A DNA stretch of 29,034 nt from a virus. How positions within the stretch are numbered: position 1 is the stretch's first letter; every line of letters begins with the position of its first letter. The stretch covers positions 1 to 29,034 of IMG/VR virus record IMGVR_UViG_3300042516_002346; one strand, given 5' to 3'. This document shows positions 8,716-15,541 of this stretch, piece after piece. Made by a program: the position numbers and the translations under genes. The notes below the pieces were generated by a model. That model was not told the DNA's origin and ran no database searches. It was given only the letters and a program-made list of their open reading frames with translations.

Positions 8716-8935
8716 CATGACAACATTAGACGCAATCAAATTCGCAGCACAAATCAAAGTTGGTTCAAGAATCAGAGGTGGTAAGCAAGTAATGATAGTT
8801 ACTGAAATTACTCCTAAATACATCAAAGGTTATTCAGAATATGCAAAATTAAAATACAATACAGAATCTGAAATGATACTTGAGTATAGTAAATTATTAA
8901 ACCACCACTACAATACAAGTTTTGAACTTTTATAA
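8708..8935 (+). CDS. Small hypothetical protein, first gene of an early operon
   Basis: A 75-residue basic protein directly downstream of the dyad-type promoter at 8647-8684. Its start region is duplicated at the next gene: 29 bp at 8687-8715 recur exactly at 8971-8999. ATG 8708 is the likely start because it lies inside that repeat; ATG 8717 is an alternative. The sequence (TLDAIKFAAQIKVGSRIRGGKQVMIVTEITPKYIKGYSEY) suggests a small beta-barrel-like fold but matches no family I recognise. As the first gene after a strong promoter it may be an early host-takeover protein; that is inference. Confidence 0.6.
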   Translation: MTIMTTLDAIKFAAQIKVGSRIRGGKQVMIVTEITPKYIKGYSEYAKLKYNTESEMILEYSKLLNHHYNTSFELL

Positions 8936-8970
8936 AACAAACGGGGCGCAGCATCCGAACAACTGCAAAT

Positions 8971-8999
8971 ATTAAATAACAATTAAAAATTATGACAAT
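8971..8999 (+). repeat. 29-bp leader repeat, copy 2
   Basis: Exact copy of 8687-8715 at the start of the gene at 8992; the pair brackets a 255-bp cassette. Confidence 0.88.
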
Positions 9000-9276
9000 G
9001 AAAACAAATTATGTTTGGATTAGACGCAATCACGCACCATGTGATATCTTCGAAGAAAGTACACACAAAAGAAATGAAAGAATCAAAAATTATAATGATT
9101 GGTTTTTAGCCATTCAATTGGACGAAAACTTTTATCAGTCATTTAGTGGAAATCAGTTCTGGGTTCAAAAAATTGAGGTTAGTCCGGAGCAGGTTACAAG
9201 GCCTTACAACAATGACGAACTCGAAATGCTTTACGAACAGGAAGACGAACTTAAAAAGATTTTTTCAATACTTTAA
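8992..9276 (+). CDS. Small hypothetical protein upstream of the ERF gene
   Basis: A 94-residue acidic protein beginning inside the second copy of the 29-bp leader repeat (8971-8999). Contains NYVWIRRNHAPCDIFEESTH and a C-terminal acidic helix (NDELEMLYEQEDELKKIF). No membrane segment or signal peptide, and no recognised family. It is co-directional with ERF and 11 bp upstream of it, so it is probably expressed with the recombination genes. Function unknown. Confidence 0.6.
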   Translation: MTMKTNYVWIRRNHAPCDIFEESTHKRNERIKNYNDWFLAIQLDENFYQSFSGNQFWVQKIEVSPEQVTRPYNNDELEMLYEQEDELKKIFSIL

Positions 9277-9287
9277 AAAATAAAACT

Positions 9288-9869
9288 ATGGAATACAAAC
9301 AATCAGACAACGTGAGCCTCTTAATTGAGGCTCTTATCAACTTTCAAAAAGATTTACATGAGATAAGCCTAAAAAAAGACAGGAAAAACGACCATTTAAA
9401 GAACGCCTATCTCACTTTGGACAATATTCTTAACAATATCCGACCTTTACTTAGTAAAAACGGTTTAGTTATCGTACAAAGTCTTACAGGCGCTTATTTA
9501 ACTACGGTTTTATATCATGTTTCAGGGCAATATTTACGAACTGAGATGCCATTTAGCGCAATGAATGGAAGTCGCGGAACGAATGATCTTCAAAATTTGG
9601 GCGGTGGTTTGACTTATGCGAAACGCTATCAAATTTGTGCGATGCTTTCAATCAGCGCGGACAACGACGACGATGCACAAACCTCTGGCCACATAACAAA
9701 CGAATTACTTCGGCCGACAAAAAAGAAGGTACAAACGATTGAGGAATGCAACAAGTTAATTGAGTGGTTAAAAAAGAATCCGGATAAGCGCGAAACATTA
9801 TTAAATCACTACGAAATAAGCAAAACACACCTTGAATTTATCGATAATACAATAAAAGATGAGAATTAA
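9288..9869 (+). CDS. erf: ERF-family single-strand DNA annealing protein
   Basis: A 193-residue protein. Residues 40-130 carry the ERF core: a YLTLDNILNNIRPLLSKNGL helix, VIVQSLTG, then TTVLYHVSGQYLRTEMPF, and the family hallmark at ~105-130 (LGGGLTYAKRYQICAML, followed by an acidic DNDDDA run). ERF proteins anneal single strands during phage homologous recombination and circularisation, usually with an exonuclease and SSB; a DUF3127 SSB-like protein is encoded at 21761 and a RuvC-like resolvase at 18951. The C-terminus (EECNKLIEWLKKNPDK) probably contacts partners. No exonuclease is adjacent. The family call is confident. Confidence 0.88.
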   Translation: MEYKQSDNVSLLIEALINFQKDLHEISLKKDRKNDHLKNAYLTLDNILNNIRPLLSKNGLVIVQSLTGAYLTTVLYHVSGQYLRTEMPFSAMNGSRGTNDLQNLGGGLTYAKRYQICAMLSISADNDDDAQTSGHITNELLRPTKKKVQTIEECNKLIEWLKKNPDKRETLLNHYEISKTHLEFIDNTIKDEN

Positions 9870-10299
9870 CATAAGAATAAGCGCAACAAGTAGAGACTTT
9901 ATATTCAGGATTGCCACGCCCGTAAGTGTGGCAACCCCTAATCTAATCGTAAGTGATGCAAAAGGAAATAATATCTTAGTACAGGTAACCTTAAAACAAC
10001 AACTTAATCAATATTTAGAACGGTTATCAAAGGATTTTAAATGTAACAAGTCCGAAACGCTAACGGCGATAATTGAAACCTTTGCAACCTCCGGAATAAA
10101 GATTGATGAACTGTTACAGGTTACTTATTTCGCTAAGGAATTTAATCCTCCTGGCTCACTAAAATTGAAGCAGAGTTCTATTTGTGCGGCTTTGTTAATG
10201 TATCTATCAAAATTAAATTTAAACGCCTCAGAATGGCAGATTTTAAAAGATACGGCCGAAGAACTCAGAGGACAAAAACGAAAATATAACAGGAAATGA
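9859..10299 (+). CDS. Hypothetical protein with possible ribbon-helix-helix segment
   Basis: A 146-residue basic protein overlapping the ERF stop by 11 bases. Residues ~38-75 (ILVQVTLKQQLNQYLERLSK, then CNKSETLTAIIETFATSG) have the strand-helix-helix pattern of RHH (Arc/MetJ) DNA-binding proteins, with KSETL at the turn. The flanking parts are not typical of a minimal RHH protein. A DNA-binding regulator or recombination accessory role is plausible. I recognise no named family. Confidence 0.5.
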   Translation: MRINIRISATSRDFIFRIATPVSVATPNLIVSDAKGNNILVQVTLKQQLNQYLERLSKDFKCNKSETLTAIIETFATSGIKIDELLQVTYFAKEFNPPGSLKLKQSSICAALLMYLSKLNLNASEWQILKDTAEELRGQKRKYNRK

Positions 10300-10916
10300 A
10301 AACAATATTTATGATTTTGAGCGGTTGTTTTCTTTATTGCACCGCTTATTTAGAATTTAACCCTAAAATTGACAAAAAATGTCAAGTTATTAAGCCACAA
10401 AAAACGGTTTTTAAGACAGTTTTACAAGATAGTGCGGTAAATACTACCAACGTGACACAAAACGCGCTAAAAACGGACAATAAAAGCAAATTTGAGGCAT
10501 ATATCGAAAGGTTTACAAAGGTTGCGCTAATCGAACAGGACAAATTTGGCATTCCGGCATCCATTACTCTGGCACAGGGTATAATTGAAAGCGCAGCCGG
10601 ACAAAGTAAGATGGCGATTAAAGATAATAATCACTTCGGTATTAAATGTTATTCAAAATGTATCGGTTGCCGGTGTGCTAATTACGCGGATGACGACATT
10701 TATGATATGTTTAGAATCTTTGATACAGCGTGGGAATCTTACCGGGAACATTCTAAAATTTTGCTCAATGACCGTTACAAAAGTTGTTTTAAATCTAAAG
10801 ATTACAAGCACTGGGCTAAGGAATTACAGCGCTGCGGATATGCAACCTCGAAACGTTACGAAAAGAATTTAATCAGTATTATTGAAACTTATAAACTTTA
10901 TAAATTAGACAAATGA
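10296..10916 (+). CDS. GH73-type glucosaminidase (FlgJ-like peptidoglycan hydrolase), exported
   Basis: A 206-residue protein with an N-terminal hydrophobic signal (MKTIFMILSGCFLYCTAYL), a linker, then a glucosaminidase domain: FGIPASITLAQGIIES with the likely catalytic Glu98, AGQSKMA, DNNHFGIKC, then DTAWESYREHSKIL and a C-terminal AKELQRCGYATSKRYEKNLISIIETY. It would cleave glycan strands beyond the inner membrane. A Cys-rich insert (CYSKCIGCRC) is specific to this copy. A paralogue at 18512 shares the NHFGIK block and the YKL-x-KLD end. Lying among early genes rather than in the lysis cassette, its role may be entry, lysis or superinfection control. Start overlaps the previous stop (ATGA). 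Confidence 0.8.
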   Translation: MKTIFMILSGCFLYCTAYLEFNPKIDKKCQVIKPQKTVFKTVLQDSAVNTTNVTQNALKTDNKSKFEAYIERFTKVALIEQDKFGIPASITLAQGIIESAAGQSKMAIKDNNHFGIKCYSKCIGCRCANYADDDIYDMFRIFDTAWESYREHSKILLNDRYKSCFKSKDYKHWAKELQRCGYATSKRYEKNLISIIETYKLYKLDK

Positions 10917-10918
10917 AA
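10901..10918 (+). repeat. 18-bp direct repeat, left copy
   Basis: TAAATTAGACAAATGAAA occurs here across the glucosaminidase stop and acetyltransferase start, and again at 11528-11545. This copy encodes the glucosaminidase C-terminus (KLDK-stop). Confidence 0.9.
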
Positions 10919-11530
10919 TTAGGAAAATTTGATTGTTCAACAGGTTTAATAAATATCCTATATCATGACCAATTAAAAAATATTTCTGTTAGAACTTCAA
11001 CTATAAAAGATATTCTTTTAATTGATAAACTACAAAAAGAAAATTCATATGCAGTTGGTTTTATACAAAAAACAATCTGGGATAAATATGTTTTTGGTGG
11101 TGAAAGAAATTTTGTTGTATTTATTTGCGAGGCTAATAATGATGCAGTTGGATATGTTTTAATTACACCCGGAAAAGGCGCTTATAAATATGCAAAGATT
11201 CAGCAAATAGCAGTAAGAAATGATGCAAGACGATTGTATTATGGAACTGCATTATTAGATGTTTGTAGACAATTTTGTGAACAATTTCATAGAGTTGGAT
11301 TTACTTTAAGATGTAGACAAGATTTAGAAAGTAATAATTTTTGGAAATCATTAGGCTTTGAAAATTATGCAGTTTGGGAAAAAGGTAAAATAAATCATGT
11401 AGGTTTTAAAGCAAGCGATGATATAAATTTGTGGAAAATAGATTTAAATAAAAATATAATAACTTTATTTGATGATATAGACCATTCTGATGTTAAATTA
11501 TATGATAATTCACTTTGGGAAAAAATTTAA
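10913..11530 (+). CDS. GNAT-family N-acetyltransferase in a repeat-bracketed cassette
   Basis: A 205-residue protein with a GNAT core at ~25-165: the beta4/alpha3 acetyl-CoA region reads QQIAVRNDARRLYYGTALL (residues ~98-116), followed by FTLRCRQDLESNNFWKSLGF. It should transfer an acetyl group from acetyl-CoA; the substrate is unknown, and phage copies often neighbour DNA-modification genes. The gene is visibly more AT-rich, with more ATA/TTA/AGA codons, than the glucosaminidase before it. An 18-bp sequence at 10901-10918 recurs exactly at 11528-11545, bracketing the gene, as if it had been inserted between the glucosaminidase and the lipoprotein gene. Confidence 0.78.
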   Translation: MKLGKFDCSTGLINILYHDQLKNISVRTSTIKDILLIDKLQKENSYAVGFIQKTIWDKYVFGGERNFVVFICEANNDAVGYVLITPGKGAYKYAKIQQIAVRNDARRLYYGTALLDVCRQFCEQFHRVGFTLRCRQDLESNNFWKSLGFENYAVWEKGKINHVGFKASDDINLWKIDLNKNIITLFDDIDHSDVKLYDNSLWEKI

Positions 11531-11545
11531 ATTAGACAAATGAAA
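11528..11545 (+). repeat. 18-bp direct repeat, right copy
   Basis: Exact copy of 10901-10918, spanning the acetyltransferase stop and the lipoprotein start. Here the first 12 bases are a non-coding remnant of the glucosaminidase end, supporting a duplication or insertion event. Confidence 0.9.
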
Positions 11546-11722
11546 AATTTAATCTATCTTTTGTTAGTTGTTTTCTGTATGAGTTGCGCTCCGGTGCCAA
11601 TCATGAAGACAAAGAGTTACGGATCTAACTGCGAGACCACTCAGTGCGGAGGCATGACAAAAAGTAAAACGAGATGCAAAAATAAGACTACTAATTGTAG
11701 TGGGAGATGTTATCAGCATTAG
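11540..11722 (+). CDS. Small Cys-rich lipoprotein (DUF5763-like motif)
   Basis: A 60-residue protein with a type II signal peptide (MKNLIYLLLVVFCMSCAP, lipobox ending at Cys16). The mature part carries CETTQCGGMTKSKTRCKNKT and ends NCSGRCYQH, the C-x-TK-x-RCK...CxxH pattern of short zinc-binding-like phage and bacterial proteins (DUF5763-like). It would sit in a membrane, facing the periplasm. Superinfection exclusion or envelope-stress roles are possible but unproven. The ATG lies in the right copy of the 18-bp repeat. Confidence 0.6.
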   Translation: MKNLIYLLLVVFCMSCAPVPIMKTKSYGSNCETTQCGGMTKSKTRCKNKTTNCSGRCYQH

Positions 11723-11736
11723 GGACAAATTGTCCC
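11722..11736 (+). other. Palindrome just upstream of the tRNA
   Basis: GGGACAA-A-TTGTCCC is a perfect inverted repeat beginning at the lipoprotein stop codon and ending 5 bp before the tRNA. No T-tract follows, so it is not a typical terminator; an RNA processing hairpin or an operator are options. Confidence 0.6.
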
Positions 11737-11741
11737 CATGT

Positions 11742-11845
11742 AACCCTGTGGCGTAAGTGGGAATGAATACCACAATTGGCAACGCATCAGAGTGATAGCA
11801 TCACTTAAAATCTGATAGATACAGGTTCGAATCCTGTCAGGGTTA
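11742..11845 (+). tRNA. tRNA-Leu(UAA)-like gene with two palindromic insertions
   Basis: The acceptor stem AACCCTG/CAGGGTT pairs perfectly with discriminator A; the T arm is ACAGG-TTCGAAT-CCTGT; the D stem is GCGT/ACGC; the anticodon stem is TCAGA/TCTGA. Two additions break the standard layout: ~19 nt in the D loop (about 11757-11773 forms GTGG...CCAC), and 12 nt between the anticodon stem and loop (11792-11803, forming GTGA-TAGCA-TCAC with the next base). Removing both leaves exactly 73 nt with a normal loop CTTAAAA, anticodon UAA (reads UUA). The variable loop is only 5 nt, short for tRNA-Leu but seen in phage tRNAs. CCA is not encoded. Functionality is uncertain. Confidence 0.75.
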
Positions 11846-11870
11846 TTTTTAAACATTTAAAAATTAAATT

Positions 11871-12095
11871 ATGACGGCAGTAGAAATATTTTTTAATGAT
11901 TTAGTTAATCTTGGATTTATTGAATATAAAGATGATTCTTTAGTTCAAAACATTTTTAATGCAGCCTTAGAACTTGAAAAGAAACAGATAATAGATGCTC
12001 ACGGCTTGATTGCTAAACTTCAAGAAGATGGAAGTCACAAACTAATTTCGGGAGAAACCTATTACGATGAAACCTACAAAAACAAAACAAAATGA
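11871..12095 (+). CDS. Small MTAVE-type hypothetical protein (paralogue 1)
   Basis: A 74-residue acidic protein. The opening MTAVE, a mid helix with ALELEKKQIIDAH and the end ETYYDETYKNK match a small protein family recurrent in Flavobacteriia phages. Function unknown. The next gene is a divergent tandem paralogue sharing the first 15 coding bases. Stop overlaps the next start (ATGA). Confidence 0.65.
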   Translation: MTAVEIFFNDLVNLGFIEYKDDSLVQNIFNAALELEKKQIIDAHGLIAKLQEDGSHKLISGETYYDETYKNKTK

Positions 12096-12337
12096 CGGCA
12101 GTAGAATTTATAATTAAAGAATTATCAAAATCAAAATACTTTCAAAGGATATTGAATGAAATCAATGAAAATTCAACAATTGAAAGAGATGTTTTGAAGG
12201 AAGCCAAACAATTAGAAAAGTCAAACATGATAAATTTTTTTAGTTACGGTTGCATGACTCAAAGTAACAATCTTACATCAGAGGAGATTTTAGAACAATT
12301 TAGAAACTATTACGATAAACAATTTAACAATGCCTGA
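12092..12337 (+). CDS. Small MTAVE-type hypothetical protein (paralogue 2)
   Basis: An 81-residue protein opening MTAVEFIIKELSK with a helix VLKEAKQLEKSNMINFF and ending LEQFRNYYDKQFNN; this repeats the organisation of the preceding protein (E-K-x-x-I/M-I near the middle, a Tyr-rich end), so the pair is a tandem duplication. Function unknown. Confidence 0.65.
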   Translation: MTAVEFIIKELSKSKYFQRILNEINENSTIERDVLKEAKQLEKSNMINFFSYGCMTQSNNLTSEEILEQFRNYYDKQFNNA

Positions 12338-12527
12338 CCTCACACTTTGCACAAATTCAGACTGCCAGTTTACCGATTTTTGTTTTCGGTACAAGGCAAA
12401 ACCGAGCGAACATGTACAAAGTTATTGCAGGTTTGAACCACAACATGACCATTGCGAATTTTTTATACAGGTTATAGACGAACCTAAACAAACAGATTAT
12501 TTAACTAAAGCATCAGAATTATTATGA
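12330..12527 (+). CDS. Small Cys-rich, possibly zinc-binding protein
   Basis: A 65-residue protein with Cys at regular spacing: LCTNSDCQFTDFCFRY, YCRF and HDHCEFF. The pattern Cx4Cx5C...Px5-8YCxFxP...C resembles short Bacteroidota phage proteins with a presumed zinc site. It overlaps the previous gene by 8 bases and the next by 4. Function unknown. Confidence 0.6.
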   Translation: MPDLTLCTNSDCQFTDFCFRYKAKPSEHVQSYCRFEPQHDHCEFFIQVIDEPKQTDYLTKASELL

Positions 12528-12760
12528 CACCGAAAGAAAAAAAAGAACAGTTAATTGCAGAGTATAAAAATATCTTGCAAAATGAAGACACCGAGTGCGG
12601 AAATGAGATTCTTTGCACGCTTATCGCGATACGTTGCGCTCAGTTGACAGTCAGGCACGTTCTGGCATCTAATCCTCATAGTAACCCATTTAACACACAA
12701 CAACAAACAACCTTTGACTGGTGGTTTGAAGTGTATAACGAACTAAATAAAGATTTATGA
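12524..12760 (+). CDS. Small hypothetical protein
   Basis: A 78-residue protein: MTPKEKKEQLIAEYKNIL, a middle IRCAQLTVRHVLAS helix and a C-terminal FDWWFEVYNELNKDL. The pattern (helix, Cys-Ala-x-Leu helix, aromatic YWxxV end) recurs in small early proteins of Bacteroidota phages. Coupled to both neighbours by ATGA overlaps. Function unknown. Confidence 0.6.
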   Translation: MTPKEKKEQLIAEYKNILQNEDTECGNEILCTLIAIRCAQLTVRHVLASNPHSNPFNTQQQTTFDWWFEVYNELNKDL

Positions 12761-13041
12761 AACAAAACATTATCAACTGGGCGAAGGAACGCAACCTTAT
12801 CACGAAGGACAACCAGAACAAACAATTTTTAAAGTTGATCGAGGAGACCGGCGAACTCGCTTCAGCTATGGCAAAGAATGATATTATCAAAATCATTGAT
12901 AGCATAGGCGATATTCAGGTTGTTTTGATTATTTTGGCCAAACAGTACGACCTTGATGTCGACCATTGTTTGGAGGCAGCGTGGCATGAGATTAAAGACC
13001 GAAAAGGTAAAACAGTAAACGGAATATTTATTAAAGAATAA
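12757..13041 (+). CDS. MazG-like nucleotide pyrophosphohydrolase
   Basis: A 94-residue all-alpha protein with the MazG-type metal-binding signature: EETGE at 29-33 and DSIGD at 48-52, then a helix VVLIILAKQ and DRKGKTVNGIF at the end. The family hydrolyses NTPs or dNTPs to monophosphates and pyrophosphate; phage versions are proposed to adjust nucleotide or alarmone pools. Single-domain length is typical. It is the last gene of the run that begins at 8708, followed by the promoter for the helicase-methyltransferase. Confidence 0.8.
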   Translation: MKQNIINWAKERNLITKDNQNKQFLKLIEETGELASAMAKNDIIKIIDSIGDIQVVLIILAKQYDLDVDHCLEAAWHEIKDRKGKTVNGIFIKE

Positions 13042-13080
13042 AAGTTAAAAAAAAACTTTAAATATTCTTTTTTATTAAAA

Positions 13081-13102
13081 GTTATTGTAATTTTGTAACA
13101 AC
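13081..13102 (+). promoter_or_regulatory. Promoter with partial dyad around the -7 box (copy 2)
   Basis: TAATTTTG at 13088-13095 between GTTATTG and TAACAAC; one arm is degenerate and the -33 region is weak (TTCT at the expected place). It precedes the helicase-methyltransferase gene. Confidence 0.65.
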
Positions 13103-13135
13103 AAATCAAATTTATAACATCTAATTATTATTTTT

Positions 13136-15325
13136 ATGACAGAGTACTTAGAATTTTTAAAGAAAAAACAAAAAACTCAGGAATTATCTGGTTTTGATGT
13201 TAATGAAAATCAATTGAACACTAATTTGTTTAATTTCCAAAAACACATTGTAAAAAAAGCGTTAAAAGTTGGTAAATATGCAATATTTGCTGATTGTGGA
13301 TTAGGTAAAACTTTAATGCAACTTGAATGGGCAAATCAAGTTTCTAAATTTACTCAAAAGCCTGTTTTAATATTAGCGCCTTTGGCAGTTTCAGGGCAAA
13401 CAATTAAAGAGGGTTCTAAATTTGGAATTGAAGTTGTTAAATATACTGGATTAAATAATCCAATTCAAATTAGCAATTATGAACAACTTGAAAATATAAA
13501 CTGTGAATTATTTTCAGGAATAGTTTTAGATGAAAGTAGTATTTTAAAAAATTTTACTGGCGTTTATAAACGTTTAATAATAGATAAATTTTATAATACT
13601 AATTATAAATTAGCCTGTACTGCCACTCCTGCGCCTAATGATCTTAATGAAATAGGGAATCACTCAGAATTTTTAAGCGTAATGGATGCAAATGACATGA
13701 GAATGAGATGGTTTGTAAGAGATGAAGGAATGAACAATTATAGATTAAAAGGTCATGCTGAAAGTGATTTTTATTCATGGATAGCATCTTGGGCAAGTGT
13801 TTTGAGAAGTCCTAATGATATAGGTTTTAAAGCTAATGGTTATGATTTACCGTCTTTGAATTACTTTGAAAAAATGATTGAAACTAATAAAAAAGATAAC
13901 GGTAAATTATTCAATGATACTTCAGTAAATGCAACTGAATTTAATAAAGAATTAAGGCTAACTTTAATACCAAGATTAGAATCAGTAGCTGAAATAGTTA
14001 ATAAATCAACTGAAAATTTTATTATTTGGGTTAATCAAAATGAAGAAGAGGAAAAACTATTGTCTTTGATTCCAGATGCAAAAGCGGTTAGAGGTAGTGA
14101 AAATCCTGATGCAAAAGAAAAAAAGTTAATAGGTTTTGGGAATAATGAATTTAGAGTTTTAATCACAAAAAAGAAAATAGCTCAATTTGGTTTAAATTAC
14201 CAAAATTGCAGGAATCAAATATTTGCAGCTTTAGATTTTAGCTTTGAAGGTTTATATCAAGCAATTAGAAGGAGTTATAGGTTTGGCCAAAAGAATGAAG
14301 TTAATATTTATCTGATTACAACAGATACAATGACAAATGTAATTGAAACAATAAATTATAAACAATCACAATTTAATAGAATGATGGAAGAGATAACAAA
14401 ACAAGTCAATGCAAAAGAATATAGTTTAGCTTTTGATTATAATAGAACTGAAGTTAAAACAGATAGATATCATATTATAAATGGAGATAGTTGCGATTTA
14501 ATTAAAGAGGTCCCGGATAACTCAATTGATTTATCAGTTTTTAGTCCTCCATTCAGTACTTTGTTTACTTATTCTGATAATATTAGAGATATGGGTAATT
14601 GCGTTTCAGATGAAGAGTTTTTTGAGCAGCAAGATTATTTATTAAAAGAGTTATATAGAATCATTAAACCCGGACGGTTAGTTTGTGTTCACACAAAAGA
14701 CCTTGCAAGATATAAAAACAGTTCAGGTTTTAGTGGTATGTGGGATTTTACTGGAGAATATCATAGGGCAATGGAAAAAGCAGGATTTAAATATCATTCA
14801 AAAGTTACTATTTGGATTGATCCAGTACTTGAGATGCAACGTACAAAAACACAAAGATTACTTTATAAACAAGTAACTTCTGATTCAAGTTATACAGGAA
14901 TAGGAATGCCAGAATATATTACTATATTTAGAAAGTGGGAAGGAGATGAAAAGGAATGGACACCTATTACAAATAAGACAAAAGAAAATTTTGATCTTAA
15001 CACTTGGCAAAAGTGGGCAAGTCCAGTATGGTCAGATATTAAACGTACTAATGTGTTAAATAACTATCAAGGCGCTAAGGGAGAAAAAGATGAAAAGCAT
15101 ATTTGCCCACTTCAATTGGATATTATTGAACGCTGCATAGCTTTATGGAGCAATAAAGGCGAAACTATATTTACTCCATTTTTAGGAATAGGTAGTGAAG
15201 TTTATCAGGCTTTAAAGATGGAACGTAAAGGAATAGGTTTTGAATTAAAAGAGTCTTATTTTGAGATGGCTAAAAAGAACCTTAAAGATATTTTGATGCA
15301 GAAAAACCAAACATCTTTATTTTAA
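13136..15325 (+). CDS. SNF2/DEAD-like helicase fused to an amino-methyltransferase
   Basis: A 729-residue two-domain protein. N-terminal SF2 ATPase: Walker A CGLGKT (54-59), Walker B-like DESS (132-135), motif III TATPAPND (162-169), and motif VI-like QAIRRSYRFGQ (375-385), typical of SNF2-type translocases. C-terminal N4-cytosine/N6-adenine methyltransferase: motif IV SPPF (470-473) and the AdoMet-binding TPFLGIG (680-686) followed by GIGFELKESYFEMA; the order (IV before I) indicates a beta-type circular arrangement. No nuclease domain is seen. It probably modifies phage DNA while translocating or remodelling it. The gene is AT-rich and has its own promoter. Confidence 0.85.
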   Translation: MTEYLEFLKKKQKTQELSGFDVNENQLNTNLFNFQKHIVKKALKVGKYAIFADCGLGKTLMQLEWANQVSKFTQKPVLILAPLAVSGQTIKEGSKFGIEVVKYTGLNNPIQISNYEQLENINCELFSGIVLDESSILKNFTGVYKRLIIDKFYNTNYKLACTATPAPNDLNEIGNHSEFLSVMDANDMRMRWFVRDEGMNNYRLKGHAESDFYSWIASWASVLRSPNDIGFKANGYDLPSLNYFEKMIETNKKDNGKLFNDTSVNATEFNKELRLTLIPRLESVAEIVNKSTENFIIWVNQNEEEEKLLSLIPDAKAVRGSENPDAKEKKLIGFGNNEFRVLITKKKIAQFGLNYQNCRNQIFAALDFSFEGLYQAIRRSYRFGQKNEVNIYLITTDTMTNVIETINYKQSQFNRMMEEITKQVNAKEYSLAFDYNRTEVKTDRYHIINGDSCDLIKEVPDNSIDLSVFSPPFSTLFTYSDNIRDMGNCVSDEEFFEQQDYLLKELYRIIKPGRLVCVHTKDLARYKNSSGFSGMWDFTGEYHRAMEKAGFKYHSKVTIWIDPVLEMQRTKTQRLLYKQVTSDSSYTGIGMPEYITIFRKWEGDEKEWTPITNKTKENFDLNTWQKWASPVWSDIKRTNVLNNYQGAKGEKDEKHICPLQLDIIERCIALWSNKGETIFTPFLGIGSEVYQALKMERKGIGFELKESYFEMAKKNLKDILMQKNQTSLF

Positions 15326-15516
15326 TGAAAGTAATTTACAATGTCAGCAAAACCAATTATAGCATCGTTGCGAAGTTGTATGGAAGCGTTACTATCGACA
15401 AGGTTGTTTATATTTACCTACACCAACACGATGCTTTAATCCGGCGCGACTTATACTCGGCTTATAAAAATTCAAAAAGTTTTGAAGATTTTTTGTTGTT
15501 AGTTGCTGATAAATAG
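15325..15516 (+). CDS. Small hypothetical protein coupled to the methyltransferase
   Basis: A 63-residue protein starting in the stop of the previous gene (TAATG). MKVIYNVSKTNYSIVAKLYG then VDKVVYIYLHQHD-like strands and a helical end (DLYSAYKNSKSFEDFLLLVADK). No family recognised. Coupling suggests co-expression with the helicase-methyltransferase. Confidence 0.5.
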   Translation: MKVIYNVSKTNYSIVAKLYGSVTIDKVVYIYLHQHDALIRRDLYSAYKNSKSFEDFLLLVADK

Positions 15517-15535
15517 AATATTATTACTATATTTG
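15502..15535 (+). promoter_or_regulatory. Candidate Bacteroidota-type promoter
   Basis: TATATTTG at 15528-15535 with GTTG 22 nt upstream (15502-15505). It lies before a 147-bp leader and the genes from 15683. Confidence 0.5.
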
Positions 15536-15541
15536 TGCATG

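Noticed and set aside
10585-10872. Overlapping + strand frame inside the glucosaminidase gene
   Set aside because: Wholly nested within a gene with clear GH73 motifs; no protein-like motif of its own.
11807-11809. Possible suppressor tRNA
   Set aside because: The anticodon loop reads UAA, which decodes UUA leucine; an ochre suppressor would have anticodon UUA.
12092-12106. 15-bp direct repeat with 11871 as a cassette junction
   Set aside because: The two genes are paralogues, so the identity at their starts is explained by coding similarity (MTAVE).
13041-13076. Terminator after the MazG-like gene
   Set aside because: AAAGTT/AACTTT is a short, almost all A-T stem and the T-run is 8 nt away; too weak to call.
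14685-14876. Overlapping + frame inside the methyltransferase domain
   Set aside because: Nested in a conserved coding region and shows no independent start signal.
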